From contig NW_026944387.1 in assembly GCF_033439725.1 (NCBI RefSeq), positions 930,001-994,000 of the forward strand: a stretch of DNA of 64,000 bases. The letters run 5' to 3'. A model generated the notes under the pieces. The model did no database searches, had not been told where the DNA came from, and saw only the letters and a program-made list of their open reading frames with translations. Position 1 is the first letter of the stretch. Every line of letters starts with the position of its first letter. Positions 25,445 to 36,948 of this stretch are shown in pieces. Source of the stretch: Neurospora tetraspora. Taxonomy: Eukaryota > Ascomycota > Sordariomycetes > Sordariales > Sordariaceae. A program made the position numbers and the translations under genes.

Positions 25445-28072
25445 ATGACAGCCCACGCCACCCATGGCCATACGGCCCTCACGCCGCCGACCCCCCACCC
25501 CAATCTCAATATATCAGACCTCCCCCACGAAATCCTCCTCCTAATCCTCTCCTCCCTCCCCACCGCCGCCGACGTCTCCCACCTGGGCTTAACCTGCCGC
25601 CGTCTGCGGCGGCTCGTGACCTCGGAGGGGTGGCGCGCCTTTGTGATTGCCAGGTTTCCTTCGCTTGTTGAGTCCATCCCCACCGCTCCCGCTCCCATTT
25701 CTGGCTCTGGCTCTGGCTCTGGCTCTGGCTCTCAAGGAGGACAACAACAAAATGGAAGTGGAGGAGGAGGAGGAGGGAGATACGGCTGGCAAGAGATAGC
25801 CGAGAGTTTAACCTGGCAAAGTAGGTGTTGGGATAAGAGGGCGGTGGGGTTTTGTGCTATCTACCCTACTACCTCCTCCGCTTCTTCTGGGACTGGACAT
25901 GGACATGGACATGGGCAGAGAGGAGGGGGTGGGCAACAGGGACAGCAGGGACAGCAGGGACAGCGGGGAAATATGTTTCAATCGGTGGTGGACGCGCACT
26001 TTGATTTCGCTACGGGGAGGGAGTTACTCATCTGGGGTGCGGGGGAGGACTTGGTAGCAAGGAGGAGAGATTGGGGAGGCGGACAGAAGAGTAAGAGTGC
26101 GCCGAAGTTTAGTTGGTTTAAAGCCGAGGGGAGGGAGGAGGGGTACAGGAAGGGGTATGATGATGTTAGGGCTTTGTGTGTTGTTAGGGGGGATGTGCCT
26201 CTGTCCGGTGGGCAAGGGAAGGGGTCGGGGTCGGGGTCGGGGGGAACCAAGGGGAACGGAGGAGCAGGGGGATATGGAAGGGGGTATGGAAAGGCGGTGG
26301 TGGTGGGGAGGGATAATGGGGATTTGGCCCTGGTAGAGGCGGAGGGGGAGAGGTTTGGGAAGAGGATTGTGAGGTTTAGGCCACAAGAAGGGGAGGAAGG
26401 GGAAAGATTGGTGCAGGACACGATTAACAGCGTGGATGTGTTGTATGATGCCCCGGGGGGAAGGAGGTTGCTGGCGGCGGCGACGAAGAAGGCGGTGGGG
26501 GTTTATGCTTTGCCGGATGGGAAAGAGGAGGTGGGAGAGGATGAGGAGGTGTCGCCGGTGGTGGTTTACGATTTGCAGAGGAGTGTGTTGGACAGCAACA
26601 CGGCTCAATTGTGCAGCGCGAAGTGGATGGGTGGTCAGGGGAATGTGATGGCTTTGGCGCTTAAGGGGTGCAGTGAACGACTGCAGTACCTTTCGATCAC
26701 GGAGTCGGGGTGGACGCATCATACTACGGCGAAGAGTATCATCAACTCGGGAGGTGTGGGCGGGTTGAGTATCCCTGATGCGGATATCTGTGCGAACTCC
26801 CTTTCGCCTGTCTACGCCAATCCCAACCAGCAAAAGTCGGGCGGGACAACACTGCTCCTCTCGGCATGGAAAGACGGTACCTGTCGCCTTCAGGACCTAC
26901 GAACTTCTTCTCCCTACGACGCTATCTATCAAGACAACATCCAGCCCTGGGATCATGTCGAGGCCATCCTCACGTACGGTACAGAGCGCTTCGTTGCTGG
27001 CGCTGGTAACTCTGGCGCAACCATCAAGATATTCGACTTCCGGTGGCCGAAACCATACTCTCACACCTCAGCCCTCCCCTGCCTCGGTCGCCAACCTTTT
27101 CCGAAACCTCACCAACCTTTCGCCAAGGCACCCAACGCTTCTCCCACCGGCCGTGCAAGATGCGATTATCTAGCAGGCTTAGAATGCCACTGGCACTCCC
27201 TCTCCAAGCACCTCTACTATCGGCCCAACGCAACCATCTTCCTCCCGCGCGGCGTGCCCGGCCACGAACACGACCGGAGCAACCAGCACGGCTTCACACG
27301 GACTTGGTCCCTCGCCAAAGCCTCTGACTCGGCTCCGAACTTCTACATGGGCGTTTCCGGCGGAGTGATCGAAGCCAACCTTCAACCGGCCCCTTCCAGC
27401 CCTTCAAACCCGGTAGAAATCGACCCCATATACGGGTACAACTACCCCTATTTCACCGGCCCATTGCCAGTCACCGGTCACCCGGCACTCTCCCACTCCA
27501 CCTTCTCCCCTTACTCCTCGAGAAACCAAAGCCAGGTAAATCAAGGCGCAGCGGAAGGGTACACAACCGTTCCCATCAAATACTCGCTCATGGAAACGGG
27601 CGATGGACTGTCGGTGGAAGCGAACGACAGATCAATTCGCATGCCGAGGATGATGGGTCCCTTTGAACCCTCTTCTTCTGCTTTTGCTAACCCTGCGTCG
27701 CCGTTCGGGAGGGTTCCCCCAACGGCTCCGAGGGCGGATAGGGAACGAGCGGCGGCGGCAGCAGCAGCAGCAGCAAGGGGAGGTCATGGTGGACGAGGAG
27801 GTGGTGGTGGGCATAGAGGAGGCAACCTAAGTTTTGGCCGGAATGGAAACGGATCATGGGTGACGAACAATACGAATAGGGATGGATCGGCGACAAGTCA
27901 AAAACAGGTGTGGGAGCAGTGGAAGGAGGGCGTTGAGCTGCCGGCTGGGGTGAGGAGGGAACATCATCGGTTGGATTTGAAGTATCAGACTACGATTGAT
28001 TTTGGGGTGTTGTTGGAGGATGAAAAGGGGGAGACGGGGTTGGAGGGGAGGGTGGAGAGGATGGTTGTTTGA
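25445..28072 (+). CDS. Large intronless F-box protein, probable beta-propeller
   Basis: Predicted substrate receptor of an SCF ubiquitin ligase, recruited by Skp1. One uninterrupted frame of 875 residues from the ATG at 25445 (AACAATGACA). The F-box is near residues 20-65 (ISDLPHEILLLILSSLP, LGLTCRRLRRLV). Low-complexity Gly/Ser/Gln stretches follow (near 82-105 and 150-175), then spaced beta-rich segments resembling WD-like blades (DGTCRLQDLRTSSPYDAIY, GNSGATIKIFDFRWPKP), ending in an Arg/Gly-rich tract and a short basic-acidic tail. No family name comes to mind beyond F-box/WD-like, and the substrate is unknown. Lack of introns over 2.6 kb is unusual beside its multi-exon neighbours. Confidence 0.85.
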   Translation: MTAHATHGHTALTPPTPHPNLNISDLPHEILLLILSSLPTAADVSHLGLTCRRLRRLVTSEGWRAFVIARFPSLVESIPTAPAPISGSGSGSGSGSQGGQQQNGSGGGGGGRYGWQEIAESLTWQSRCWDKRAVGFCAIYPTTSSASSGTGHGHGHGQRGGGGQQGQQGQQGQRGNMFQSVVDAHFDFATGRELLIWGAGEDLVARRRDWGGGQKSKSAPKFSWFKAEGREEGYRKGYDDVRALCVVRGDVPLSGGQGKGSGSGSGGTKGNGGAGGYGRGYGKAVVVGRDNGDLALVEAEGERFGKRIVRFRPQEGEEGERLVQDTINSVDVLYDAPGGRRLLAAATKKAVGVYALPDGKEEVGEDEEVSPVVVYDLQRSVLDSNTAQLCSAKWMGGQGNVMALALKGCSERLQYLSITESGWTHHTTAKSIINSGGVGGLSIPDADICANSLSPVYANPNQQKSGGTTLLLSAWKDGTCRLQDLRTSSPYDAIYQDNIQPWDHVEAILTYGTERFVAGAGNSGATIKIFDFRWPKPYSHTSALPCLGRQPFPKPHQPFAKAPNASPTGRARCDYLAGLECHWHSLSKHLYYRPNATIFLPRGVPGHEHDRSNQHGFTRTWSLAKASDSAPNFYMGVSGGVIEANLQPAPSSPSNPVEIDPIYGYNYPYFTGPLPVTGHPALSHSTFSPYSSRNQSQVNQGAAEGYTTVPIKYSLMETGDGLSVEANDRSIRMPRMMGPFEPSSSAFANPASPFGRVPPTAPRADRERAAAAAAAAARGGHGGRGGGGGHRGGNLSFGRNGNGSWVTNNTNRDGSATSQKQVWEQWKEGVELPAGVRREHHRLDLKYQTTIDFGVLLEDEKGETGLEGRVERMVV

Positions 28073-28819
28073 ATCGTAGATGAATAAAGATGAAGACAAA
28101 AGCGTTCATATAGTCTCTATATTTTTCCTCTTTGTCAACGTTCTCTCTCCAACGGTGTCGATAAAGGAGTGCTTGCGTAACACCTCGTCCTTCTCTTTAC
28201 TCGGAAAGGAGTCAGGGTTGGGGTTATGTGTGATCTCTATCTGTTTATACACCACGGTGAAGTCGCCGGTGAAGTCGCCGGTGAAGTCGCCGGTGAAAGT
28301 TCGCTGCGGGGGCGGGGTAAGCTCCCTGCCGGTTGCCCTGGGATGCCATTCCCGAAGCCAGATTCGTCACTTTGTAAATACTCTGCGTCCAACAAGCTTG
28401 CAACACGCGACGGAGTAATCTTTGACCCCGCCCCTCAAAAGTGATATTTCGAAGTTGATGACTGAGGAATGCCAGCTGGCAAACTTCCCGTGTACATAAG
28501 AATATCCGAGCTGAATGAGAGAACATCTTTCTTTCCCTCATCCCGAGCTCCCTGGAAGTTTAGGCAACAAAAGCAAACAGCCACGGGACAACTTTGAACT
28601 TTGAAAAACTTGGAAGCTCACACTTACCGTGACATCAACAAACAACCTGCTCACCTGCCCTGGCTGGACCGGAGGCATACGTCATTTACAGAAAGAAGCG
28701 ACATCTCGAAAGCGAGCTCCTGACCAAACAAACAAACAGTACTAGTGCCTTGCAGAAGGAAGGCATAAGCGACAACCTCACATCGATCAAGGAAACAACA
28801 CCCCGCCTGGATTTCAACC
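28073..28819. other. Intergenic region with a 12-bp minisatellite
   Basis: About 750 bp between the F-box and SNF2 genes. It contains about 3.5 copies of GGTGAAGTCGCC (28256-28299). Otherwise it is leader and 3' UTR sequence without recognised elements. Confidence 0.55.
28256..28299. repeat. 12-bp tandem repeat (GGTGAAGTCGCC)
   Basis: Three and a half head-to-tail near-perfect copies. The period is a multiple of three, but no convincing gene frame covers it. Confidence 0.85.
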
Positions 28820-31800
28820 ATGGCCTCCCGCCGCCAACGCTCCGACTCCCTTGACGACGACGACTCCTTCAGCGACGAAGATCTCGACTTCATCAACTCT
28901 CAAGCCACAGACGACAGTATCAGCATGTCATCTTCACAACAAGACCTCTCCTTCGCCAGCAGCAGGGGCAGCAATGGCACGCCCAAGAACAAGAACAACA
29001 CAGATGTTGTTGACTTGACGGCTAGCAGCCCGACTACACCGAGCCATCCTTTTTCCGGCAAACGGGAAGAGTTTAACCTTGGAGGGATGACCATCCACGG
29101 CCTCGGCCAGGACCACGCCTCCACACCCATCCCCAAATTCGGCCAGCCCACACAGCTAGTATCCCAGTTCACGCCCGTCAACACCAGCAACAACACCAAG
29201 AAGGCTGCCAGCCGAAGCGGCGGAGGAAATGAAAACAAACATGCCTTGAACCCGTCTCCTCACGGCAACGGTGGTCTCGGCGCCAGCAGCCACGCCATCG
29301 GCGGATCCAAGTACAACAACCTCTTCAACGACCGGGGCAAGAACCGACCGGAATTTCACAAGGACTTGTACAGATCTAGCGGACCTCTCAAGGCCAATGC
29401 CCCACCGGCGAAGCCGTCGTCGACGACGGAAATCAAGAGGAACAGCATGGGCATGCAGCTGTTCAGCTCGTTGGATGTGGATCCGCCGGCACCGCCACCT
29501 TTGCAGCCGGGTAGGGGCACGGCTTCGAAAGGGGCTGCGGCGGCGTTTGGGGAGAATGTGTTTTATACTGATCCCGACAAGGCGAAGGAGGATCTGAAGG
29601 CGTTGTTGGAGGGTGGGTTGGATGATGAGGAGAGCGAGGATGAAGGAGCTAAGGCGAAGACGAAGGGTGCCGTGTCAGAGTCAAAGAAGAAGGAGGAGTC
29701 GATTGTTTCTTCTACTGGACATCTAGCTGGCCTTGCTGTCCCTTTGCTGCCGCATCAGGTTGAGGGTGTCAGATGGATGATTAACCGCGAGCTTGGCCCT
29801 CTGAAGCGCGGCCGTGTTCCCAAGGGTGGACTCCTGGCAGATGATATGGGTATTTTGACTCTATCTTGATTCTATTTTTGACTCCGTGCTAACTTTCCGC
29901 AGGTTTGGGCAAGACATTGCAGTCCATTTCCTTGATCATCGGCAACCGAAAACCCGCCTCGTCCTCGGCTCTGGGCTGGAAAGTCCACTTCAAGGACATC
30001 AGCAAAGCCACACTCGTCGTTGCGCCACTGGCTCTCATCCGACAATGGGAGGCCGAACTGAAGGATCGCGTCATGCCCGACTTGAACATCAAAGTATGCG
30101 TTCATCACGGCCCAAAGCGTTCTACAACTCCCTCCGAACTCACCAAATATGATGTTGTCATCACCACCTACCAAATCCTCGTGTCAGAGCACGACAAGTC
30201 TCACCCTGACCCCAACAAGGGCGCGCAAGCAGGCTGCTTCGGCGTACACTGGTTCCGCGTCATTCTAGACGAGGCGCATAGGTGAGTCCTGAAAGTCGGA
30301 TACTGGCTACTTCATGAAGGCTTGCTTACACATGATACCACAGCATCAAAAACCGCAACACCAAAGCGGCCAAAGCATGCTGTGCCTTGCGCTCCGAGTA
30401 CCGCTGGTGTCTGACTGGCACGCCGATGCAGAACAACCTCGACGAGCTACAATCTCTCATCCACTTCCTGCGCATCGCGCCCTACGACAACCTAGCCGAG
30501 TGGCGAGCCCAGATCGACGCGCCCATGAAGCAAGGCAAGGGCCACATCGCCATCCAACGCCTCCACAGCATTCTCCGCTGCTTCATGAAGCGCCGCACCA
30601 AGGAAGTTCTCACCGAAAAGGGCGCCCTCGTGGCCGGCGGCAAGGAAGCCCTCGCCAAGGCCGAAGAGAAGGGCGAGAAGGCGCCCGAAGCCGCCTTCAA
30701 GGTCACGGAGCGCAAGGTCGTCACCATCGAAACGGAGTTCAGCCCGGCCGAAAAGGCCTTCTACAAGGCCTTGGAGGAGCGAGCCGACCAGAGTCTCGAG
30801 AAGATGATGAAGGGCCGCACGGTCAACTACGCCAACGCGCTCGTGCTGTTGTTGCGGCTGAGGCAGGCTTGTAATCACCCTAGGTTGGCGCAGACGAAGC
30901 TTGACAAGGACCGGGACGCGTTGTCGGTGGATTCGGCGACTGCACCGACGCCTGCTGGTAAAAAGAAGAAGAACGCCTATGATTCGCAAAGTCAGACCAG
31001 TAGTGTGGATGACTTGGCGGATATGATGGGCGGCATGGGGATTCAGACTAGGCAATGTGATATGTGTCTGGGGGAGATGACTAAGAAGGAGATTCAAGAG
31101 GGGCAGTTGAGATGTAGAGGGTGCGAGGATAGTTTGAGCCAGTTGTTGAAGGAGCAGCAGAGTACGCAGGAGAGTGTGGAGAGTAAGGGGAGCAAGAAGC
31201 ATAAGAAGAAGAAGAAGAAGGTGAGTGTGGTTAAGGAGAAGGTGAAGGTTGAGAGGAAGACTAGAGGGAGGGGAAGGAAGGTTGTGGTGGATAGTGATGA
31301 TGAGGAAGAGGAAGAGGAGGATGAGGAGGAGACGCCCAAGAAGGGCAAGAAATCTCGCGATAACAGGAAGCGGGTTGTCGATAGTGACGACGAAGAGGAT
31401 GAAGGCACCTGGCTGGTGGGAGAGTCACAGAGAAGCACACTTGACCTTGGTGTTGCCGGTGGCACAGACGACGAGAACGCCGAGGGCACCGGCGAGGACA
31501 TCGACTCCAACGAAGAGATCTCCGAAGACTCAGAGGACCCAGAACAAGACAGCTTCGTCGTCAAAGATAGTGACGATGACGACGATGACGACGACGAGAG
31601 CGTCGACGAGGACTCGATAGTCGGCTCCGGCGACGAAGACGATACGTTCGCCTCCGTCTCCAAGCTCAGCTCGCAAGTCCTCAAGCAATCCGAATCCGAA
31701 GAATCAGAGACCGCCACCTCCTCCGAAGAAGAATCCGATATCTCGGAATCAGAACTCGACGACTCCTCCGAGACAGACTCCGAAGCCGAATACGGCATCA

Positions 31801-32540
31801 AGAAGCGCACCCCCAAAGCCCCGGTACAAATCTCCTCCAAGATCCACGAGCTCATCGCCATCCTCCGCCGCGAAGCCCCCACCCACAAGTTCATCGTCTT
31901 CTCCCAGTTCACCTCGATGCTCGACCTCGTCGAGCCCTTTTTGAGGCATCACCTGCCGGACATCAAGCACGTCCGGTACGACGGCAAGATGCCCAACGAC
32001 GCGCGCGAGGCCTCGCTGCACTCGCTCCGCAAGGACCCGCGCACCCGCGTCCTGCTGTGCTCGCTCAAGTGCGGATCTTTGGGGCTGAACCTGACTGCCG
32101 CGACAAGGGTGATCATTGTCGAACCCTTCTGGAACCCCTTTGTTGAGGAGCAGGCTATTGATCGCGTGCACCGTTTGACGCAGACGGTTGATGTGGTGGT
32201 GTATAAGTTGACGGTGAGGGGAACGGTGGAGGCGAGGATCCTGGAGTTGCAAGACAAAAAAAGGTTGTTGGCGCAGGCGGCGGTCGAAGGGTCGACGGAG
32301 AGAGGGAAGAAGAAGGGCCAGGGATTGAAACTCGGGCTGCAGGAGATTTTGGATCTGTTCAGGCATGATGGTAGTAGGGCTGTCAATGGTGCTAACGGCG
32401 GGTCTGGGTCCCACGTTGTTGAGGAGAATGAGTTCGCTGCGGGTAGCAGGACTCCGGCTAGGAGGAGTGCTGCTGGTGCGGCGGCTAAGTCTAATACGGG
32501 GGCGAGGAGGGAGCATGAGGTTTTTGGGCGGAGGTGGTGA
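28820..32540 (+). CDS. SNF2-family ATPase of the Rad5/Rad16/Uls1 group
   Basis: DNA-dependent ATPase that translocates on chromatin; the group includes repair and SUMO-linked translocases. Exons 28820-29849, 29903-30281 and 30344-32540 give 1201 residues. The first intron splits Walker A (DDMG/LGKT near 340-347) and the second splits the Walker B box (DEAHSIKN near 464). The first helicase half starts near 308 (LLPHQVEGVRWM), motif III is LTGTPMQN, and the second half starts near 984 (KFIVFSQFTSMLDL) with motif VI AIDRVHRLTQT. Between the halves lies a four-cysteine finger (CDMC...CRGC, near 707) and a very acidic Ser/Asp/Glu insert (about 770-960). Rad5/Rad16 proteins carry a full RING there; here only two CxxC pairs are seen. 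The N-terminal 300 residues are disordered. Confidence 0.92.
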
Positions 32541-33007
32541 GTGGACAGGAGCGAGCACGCCGTGGTATAAATTGGGCTTTTTAGCTTCCTTGCTTGATGT
32601 TATGAGCTTATGATGAGATATTATGATACATGATAAATGGCTGGGACTCGGTATACTTGGTTTGGAACTTGTCTGGGTATAGGTACAGGATGTTATGATG
32701 TTATGTTTATGAACGACCTTGGTTGAAAGTGTCATTTCTGTGTGGGATAACAAACAATGAAGATGGAACGACCTGGTAAAAGGTCGGTATAATTGTTACC
32801 GTTAGCTATCCAATTGGAACCAAATCATGATATAGAGAGAAGAAGAAACTGATAACAATAACAAAATCCTTTTACACGCCTCGTAAATGCGGGTATTGCA
32901 ACAGAGGAGCATGTGCTCACTCAAACCATGATCTATGCATATTTCTCATCCATATCCAGGATATATCCCTCTCACATCACACCCTTCCCTTAACATCCCC
33001 CCCCATC
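32541..33007. other. Convergent 3' region of the SNF2 and bfr2 genes
   Basis: 467 bp between two stop codons facing each other. Both 3' UTRs must lie here. It is AT-rich with TATGATA-type runs near 32600-32640. Nothing else seen. Confidence 0.5.
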
Positions 33008-35043
33008 TCAAGACCGGAAAAGCTTCAAACCAGCCTCCTCAACACTAACACCACCCATCTCCTCATCCTCCTCCTCCTTCTCCGCCTCCTCATCCTCCTT
33101 GAGCACCATCTTCTGTCCAAACAGCGTGCCAAAGAACCGATCAATAGCATGCTCCTCCCACGACCTTCTGTCCTCGGGCGCCATAAAGTTCTGCAACTTC
33201 TCGTGCACCGTGAACCGCAACTTGCGTCCTTTGCTCGCCTTCCGATCGACCTGCTTCCTCGTCTTGGCCTCCTTGAGTGCCGCCCACCTGACGGTCGCGA
33301 CCGACTCTCCGGGCGCAGCGGAATCCGAGCTGCGCTGGTCGACTAGCTCCTTGAGCAGCAGCTGGTAGAAATCGGCGTCGTCGTAGATCTCGGTGTCTTC
33401 CTCGACCTTCTTGGCCGCCTGCGCGGGGGCGCACGAGCGCGGTGTGCGCGCCTTTTTGATGAGGCGGTCGGCGCTGAGGAGCTGGTCGTCGAGCACGGAG
33501 ACGAGCGATTGGGAACCGGCAGACTGGGCGAGGCGGCGCTCCTTGGTCATGGAGGCGGTGGTGCTGCGCACGCGCGTGGACCACTTGTCGAGGACCTGGC
33601 GGCGGTACTTGTTGGCGGGACCCTCGACGGCCTCGAGGGCCTCCCAGATCTCGGACTCGGGCGTGTCGAGCTCGATGGCGTCGCGCTTGCGCTTCTCGCC
33701 GGCCTTGGCCTTGACCTGTTCGGGGAGGAAGCTGTTGCGGACGGAGTCGATGGTGTTCCATAGCTTGACGGCGGCCTCTTCGGCGGCCTTGTAGGGCTTC
33801 TCCTTGAACTTCTCGGGCTTCTCGACGCAGTTGAAGGTGTTGGCGGCGATGAGCGCCTTCTGGAGACGGATGCGGAGGTTGAGGATGGAGTCGAAGATGC
33901 GGCGCTGGGAGCGGACGGCGACACCCTTTTGGGCGTCGGCCTCGGCGGCTTTCGAGAAGGTGGAAACGATCTTCTTCTCGTCCTCGGCCATGATCTTGCG
34001 GAGCTCGGCGTTTACGTCGTTCTTGTCGTCGTCGCCTGACTCCTCGTCCTCATCTTCGTCTTCCTCATCTTCGTCCTCGTCCTCGTCGCCGGAGCCTTCT
34101 TCGTCATCCTCGTCGTCCTCTTCGGAATCGCCCTCTTCGTCTTCGCTGCCGGAGAGCAGAGCACCGTCGAGTTCCTCCTCATCATCCTCACCCTCATCGT
34201 CATCAGTCTCCTCGGCCTCCATGTCGAAAAGGCCGTTTTGCTCGCCCTCCTCAGAATCTTCCTCATCCTCATCGTCCTCCTCGAGGTCCTCATCATCTTC
34301 CTCCTCTTCGTCATCCTCAGAGCCGGACATGAAGTCAGCGGCAGTAGGCCTCTTCTTAATGCGAACCGCAAGGTCGTCCTTCTTAGGGGTCTTAGCTGGT
34401 GTCTTGGGCTTGGAGCTCCCACGGAAGGTGAACTTTTCCGCCCAGTTTTCGTCATCTTCCCCTAGCGCATTGTCGCTGGAGATCTCGGCGTCGTCGTCGA
34501 TGTGGTCGCGTTCGAGATCGGCGGTTTCTGGGTCGGCGAACTCTTCGGAGCCGGACTCGGACTCGCCATCTTCGAGGTCGCTTCCCTCTTCGTCGTTCTC
34601 TTCATCATCTTCCTCGTCGTCTTCCTCGTCATCGAAGTCCTCTTCGTCGCTCTCCTCTAGGGCCTTGCGGCTGACGCGGGTACCGCTGTATTCTGGGCCG
34701 AGTGTGGGCGCTTCTGTTTTTCGGAGCTTGCTCTTGCTGTTGGGTGGTGGTGATTAGTCTTTGTTGTCTTCGGCGCAAAACGTATGAAGTAGGGATTGTG
34801 TCGACATACCTAACTGCAACGTAATGCTCTGTCTCAGCACGCTCTACATCGCTGTCGACTTCGCTTCCGCTCTGATCATCGTCACCATCGCGAGGCTCGG
34901 CTTCGGGATCATAGTCTGTAATAATGCATTGTCAGCAGGAACCTCTTTGGTCCTGTAGCTCCGTTTGCCGTACCCTTTGCAGGCTTCTCGTCGAACATAG
35001 AAGCCCGCAGCTTGTTGCTCTTTTTTGTGGTGTACAACGGCAT
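33008..35043 (-). CDS. bfr2: Bfr2/AATF (Traube) ribosome-biogenesis protein
   Basis: Nucleolar factor of early 40S (SSU processome) assembly. Minus-strand exons 34974-35043, 34810-34915 and 33008-34736 give 634 residues. Start MPLYTTKKSNKLRASMFDEK. The protein has a long Asp/Glu region (about 80-300). Then comes the AATF/Che-1 part (RRIFDSILNLRIRLQKAL, AAVKLWNTIDSVRNSFLPEQ, then KYRRQVLDKWSTRVR), and the C-terminal TRAUB domain (FYQLLLKELVDQRSSD, HEKLQNFMAPEDRRSWEEHA, DRFFGTLFGQ). The order and size match fungal Bfr2. It is divergent from ind1 with 428 bp between starts. Confidence 0.94.
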
Positions 35044-35471
35044 GGTGGCGGCTCTGTGTGGTGGTGGTTGTGGTGTTGGCGCCAAAGAAGAGAAAAAAAC
35101 CAAGACGAATTCGAGATGGCGCTTGGGGATGAATTCGATGGTTCTGAAAAATACAGAGGATCCGAATTGATGGAACGGAAACCCCACGCCCGAAAAAATC
35201 AGAGCTTTGCCTGGGAGAACGGGAAATTTTGGCGGTGACAGCTGGCAAATGGTAAAGTGGGGCCGATGGACAGGGGTCCGGATGCACCAAGAGATGGGCT
35301 CCACTTGCTGCGACCACTGTTCCTCGGGACGCCAATTGGGGAAGTTGGGGAACTGAACTTCCACTCTTCACTATGACTTCACGTTATGACAATTTGATAC
35401 AATCTGAGGACTCAAAAATTATTCATCTTTTTACATGAACGTTCAGGTTCTGCCTGGGCCAATTGAGGAAA
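35044..35471. promoter_or_regulatory. Divergent promoter region, bfr2 / ind1
   Basis: 428 bp between outward-facing ATGs; both promoters must lie here. No recognised binding site. Confidence 0.45.
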
Positions 35472-36730
35472 ATGAGGGCAACACTGTCCCGCCTTTTACA
35501 AGCCACAAGAGTTCTCCAGCATGAGAATCCACTGGTACCTTTCCCGCGACTTACACACTGACTCGGAGCTCTTCACTAACACATCAACTCATAGGGACTC
35601 CCCAGAACTGGCACCATTCCACGCTTTCAACGAGGTCTTCCTCAAAAGCGCAAGATCAAAAATGTAAACAAAGTCATTGCCGTATCTTCAGCCAAGGGTG
35701 GTGTGGGAAAAAGCACAATAGCTGGTGAGTTGTCCTCGTCTTCTCACCTCATCCCTGTCCGGAACCGGATCAGGGGAAAGTAAACAACATCACCTCCTAC
35801 AAGTCAGAACAAGCCTCCTCAGAGACTTCACTTTTAAAATATATCTCTTCCAGTCCAGCCCACCTGGTGAAAATATCCCCAAAATCATCTAATCCAAACT
35901 CATTCTCCCAGCCTACCTTATCCCCCCTTCACTATCTTCCTCTCCACCTTTCACTTTGAAGCTAACACCCCCCACCCACCCTCCCAGCAAACCTAGCCCT
36001 CTCCCTCTCCCGCCTCGGCTACACAACCGGCATCCTCGACACCGACCTCTTCGGCCCCTCCATCCCGACCCTCTTCAACCTGTCCTCCGATAAAAACCCC
36101 CATCTCTCCCCTTCCCTCAATGCCAACGACCAACTCCTCCCCCTAACCTCCTACGGCGTCAAAACCATGTCCATCGGCTACCTTTTAGGGTCTGAAGACT
36201 CCGCCCTCGTCTGGCGCGGTCCCATGCTCCTGAAAGCCATCCAACAGTTGTTGCACGAAGTCGACTGGTCCCATCCCTCGCTCGATATCCTCGTCCTAGA
36301 TCTTCCGCCGGGGACGGGTGATACCCAGCTTAGTATAGCGCAGCAGGTGGTGGTTGATGGCGCCGTGATTGTCACGACGCCGCATACGCTGGCGATTAAG
36401 GACGCGGTGAAGGGGGTGAATATGTTTCGGAAAGTGGAGATTCCGATTTTGGGGGTGGTGCAGAATATGAGCGTTTTTTGTTGTCCTGAGTGTGGGAAGG
36501 AGACGCATGTGTTTGGCGGGACGGAGGGGGTGAGAAAGGTTTGTGGGGAGATGGGCATGGAGTTTTTGGGGGATGTGCCGCTGCATCCGGCTATTGGGGA
36601 GGATGGGGGCAGGGGGAAGCCGACGGTTGTTAGTGACCCGGGGGGAAGGGAGGCGGAGGTGTTTATGGGGTTGGGGAGACGGGTGGCGGAGTTGGTTGGG
36701 TTGGAGAAGATGCCCTTGGGGAGGGAGTGA
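35472..36730 (+). CDS. ind1: Mitochondrial Fe-S P-loop ATPase Ind1 (NUBPL)
   Basis: Mrp/NBP35-type scaffold that delivers Fe-S clusters for complex I assembly in the mitochondrial matrix. Exons 35472-35534, 35595-35724 and 35988-36730 give 311 residues. The N-terminus MRATLSRLLQATRVLQ is Arg-rich without acidic residues, like a matrix targeting signal. The deviant Walker A motif is KGGVGKST near residues 57-64, split off by intron 2 just after STIA. LDTDLFGPSIP, LVLDLPPGTGDTQLS and the Fe-S ligands CCPECG follow. Intron 2 is 263 nt, long for this genome and rich in pyrimidines. The window also encodes a complex I subunit 29 kb away, a functional link but not a cluster. Confidence 0.95.
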
Positions 36731-36948
36731 GAGGATGGGAGGATAGGGCAGGTTGAGGTGGGGAGACGATGGATCACAGGACGGGTCTTTCTTAGTCGAG
36801 GCTGAACGGTACTCGATGGTGTATATGCTTTGTAAATGGAGCTATAAAGTACCAAGATCTTTGTTGTATATGAGACTTCAAAGGAGGCATAGCCTATCGC
36901 TTCCTCTACTATCTTGTCACTATCGCCTTCTTTCCCCCCTTCATCCGC

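Noticed and set aside
6224-36730. Complex I cluster (nuo9.5-type subunit and ind1)
   Set aside because: Functionally linked but about 29 kb apart with many unrelated genes between.
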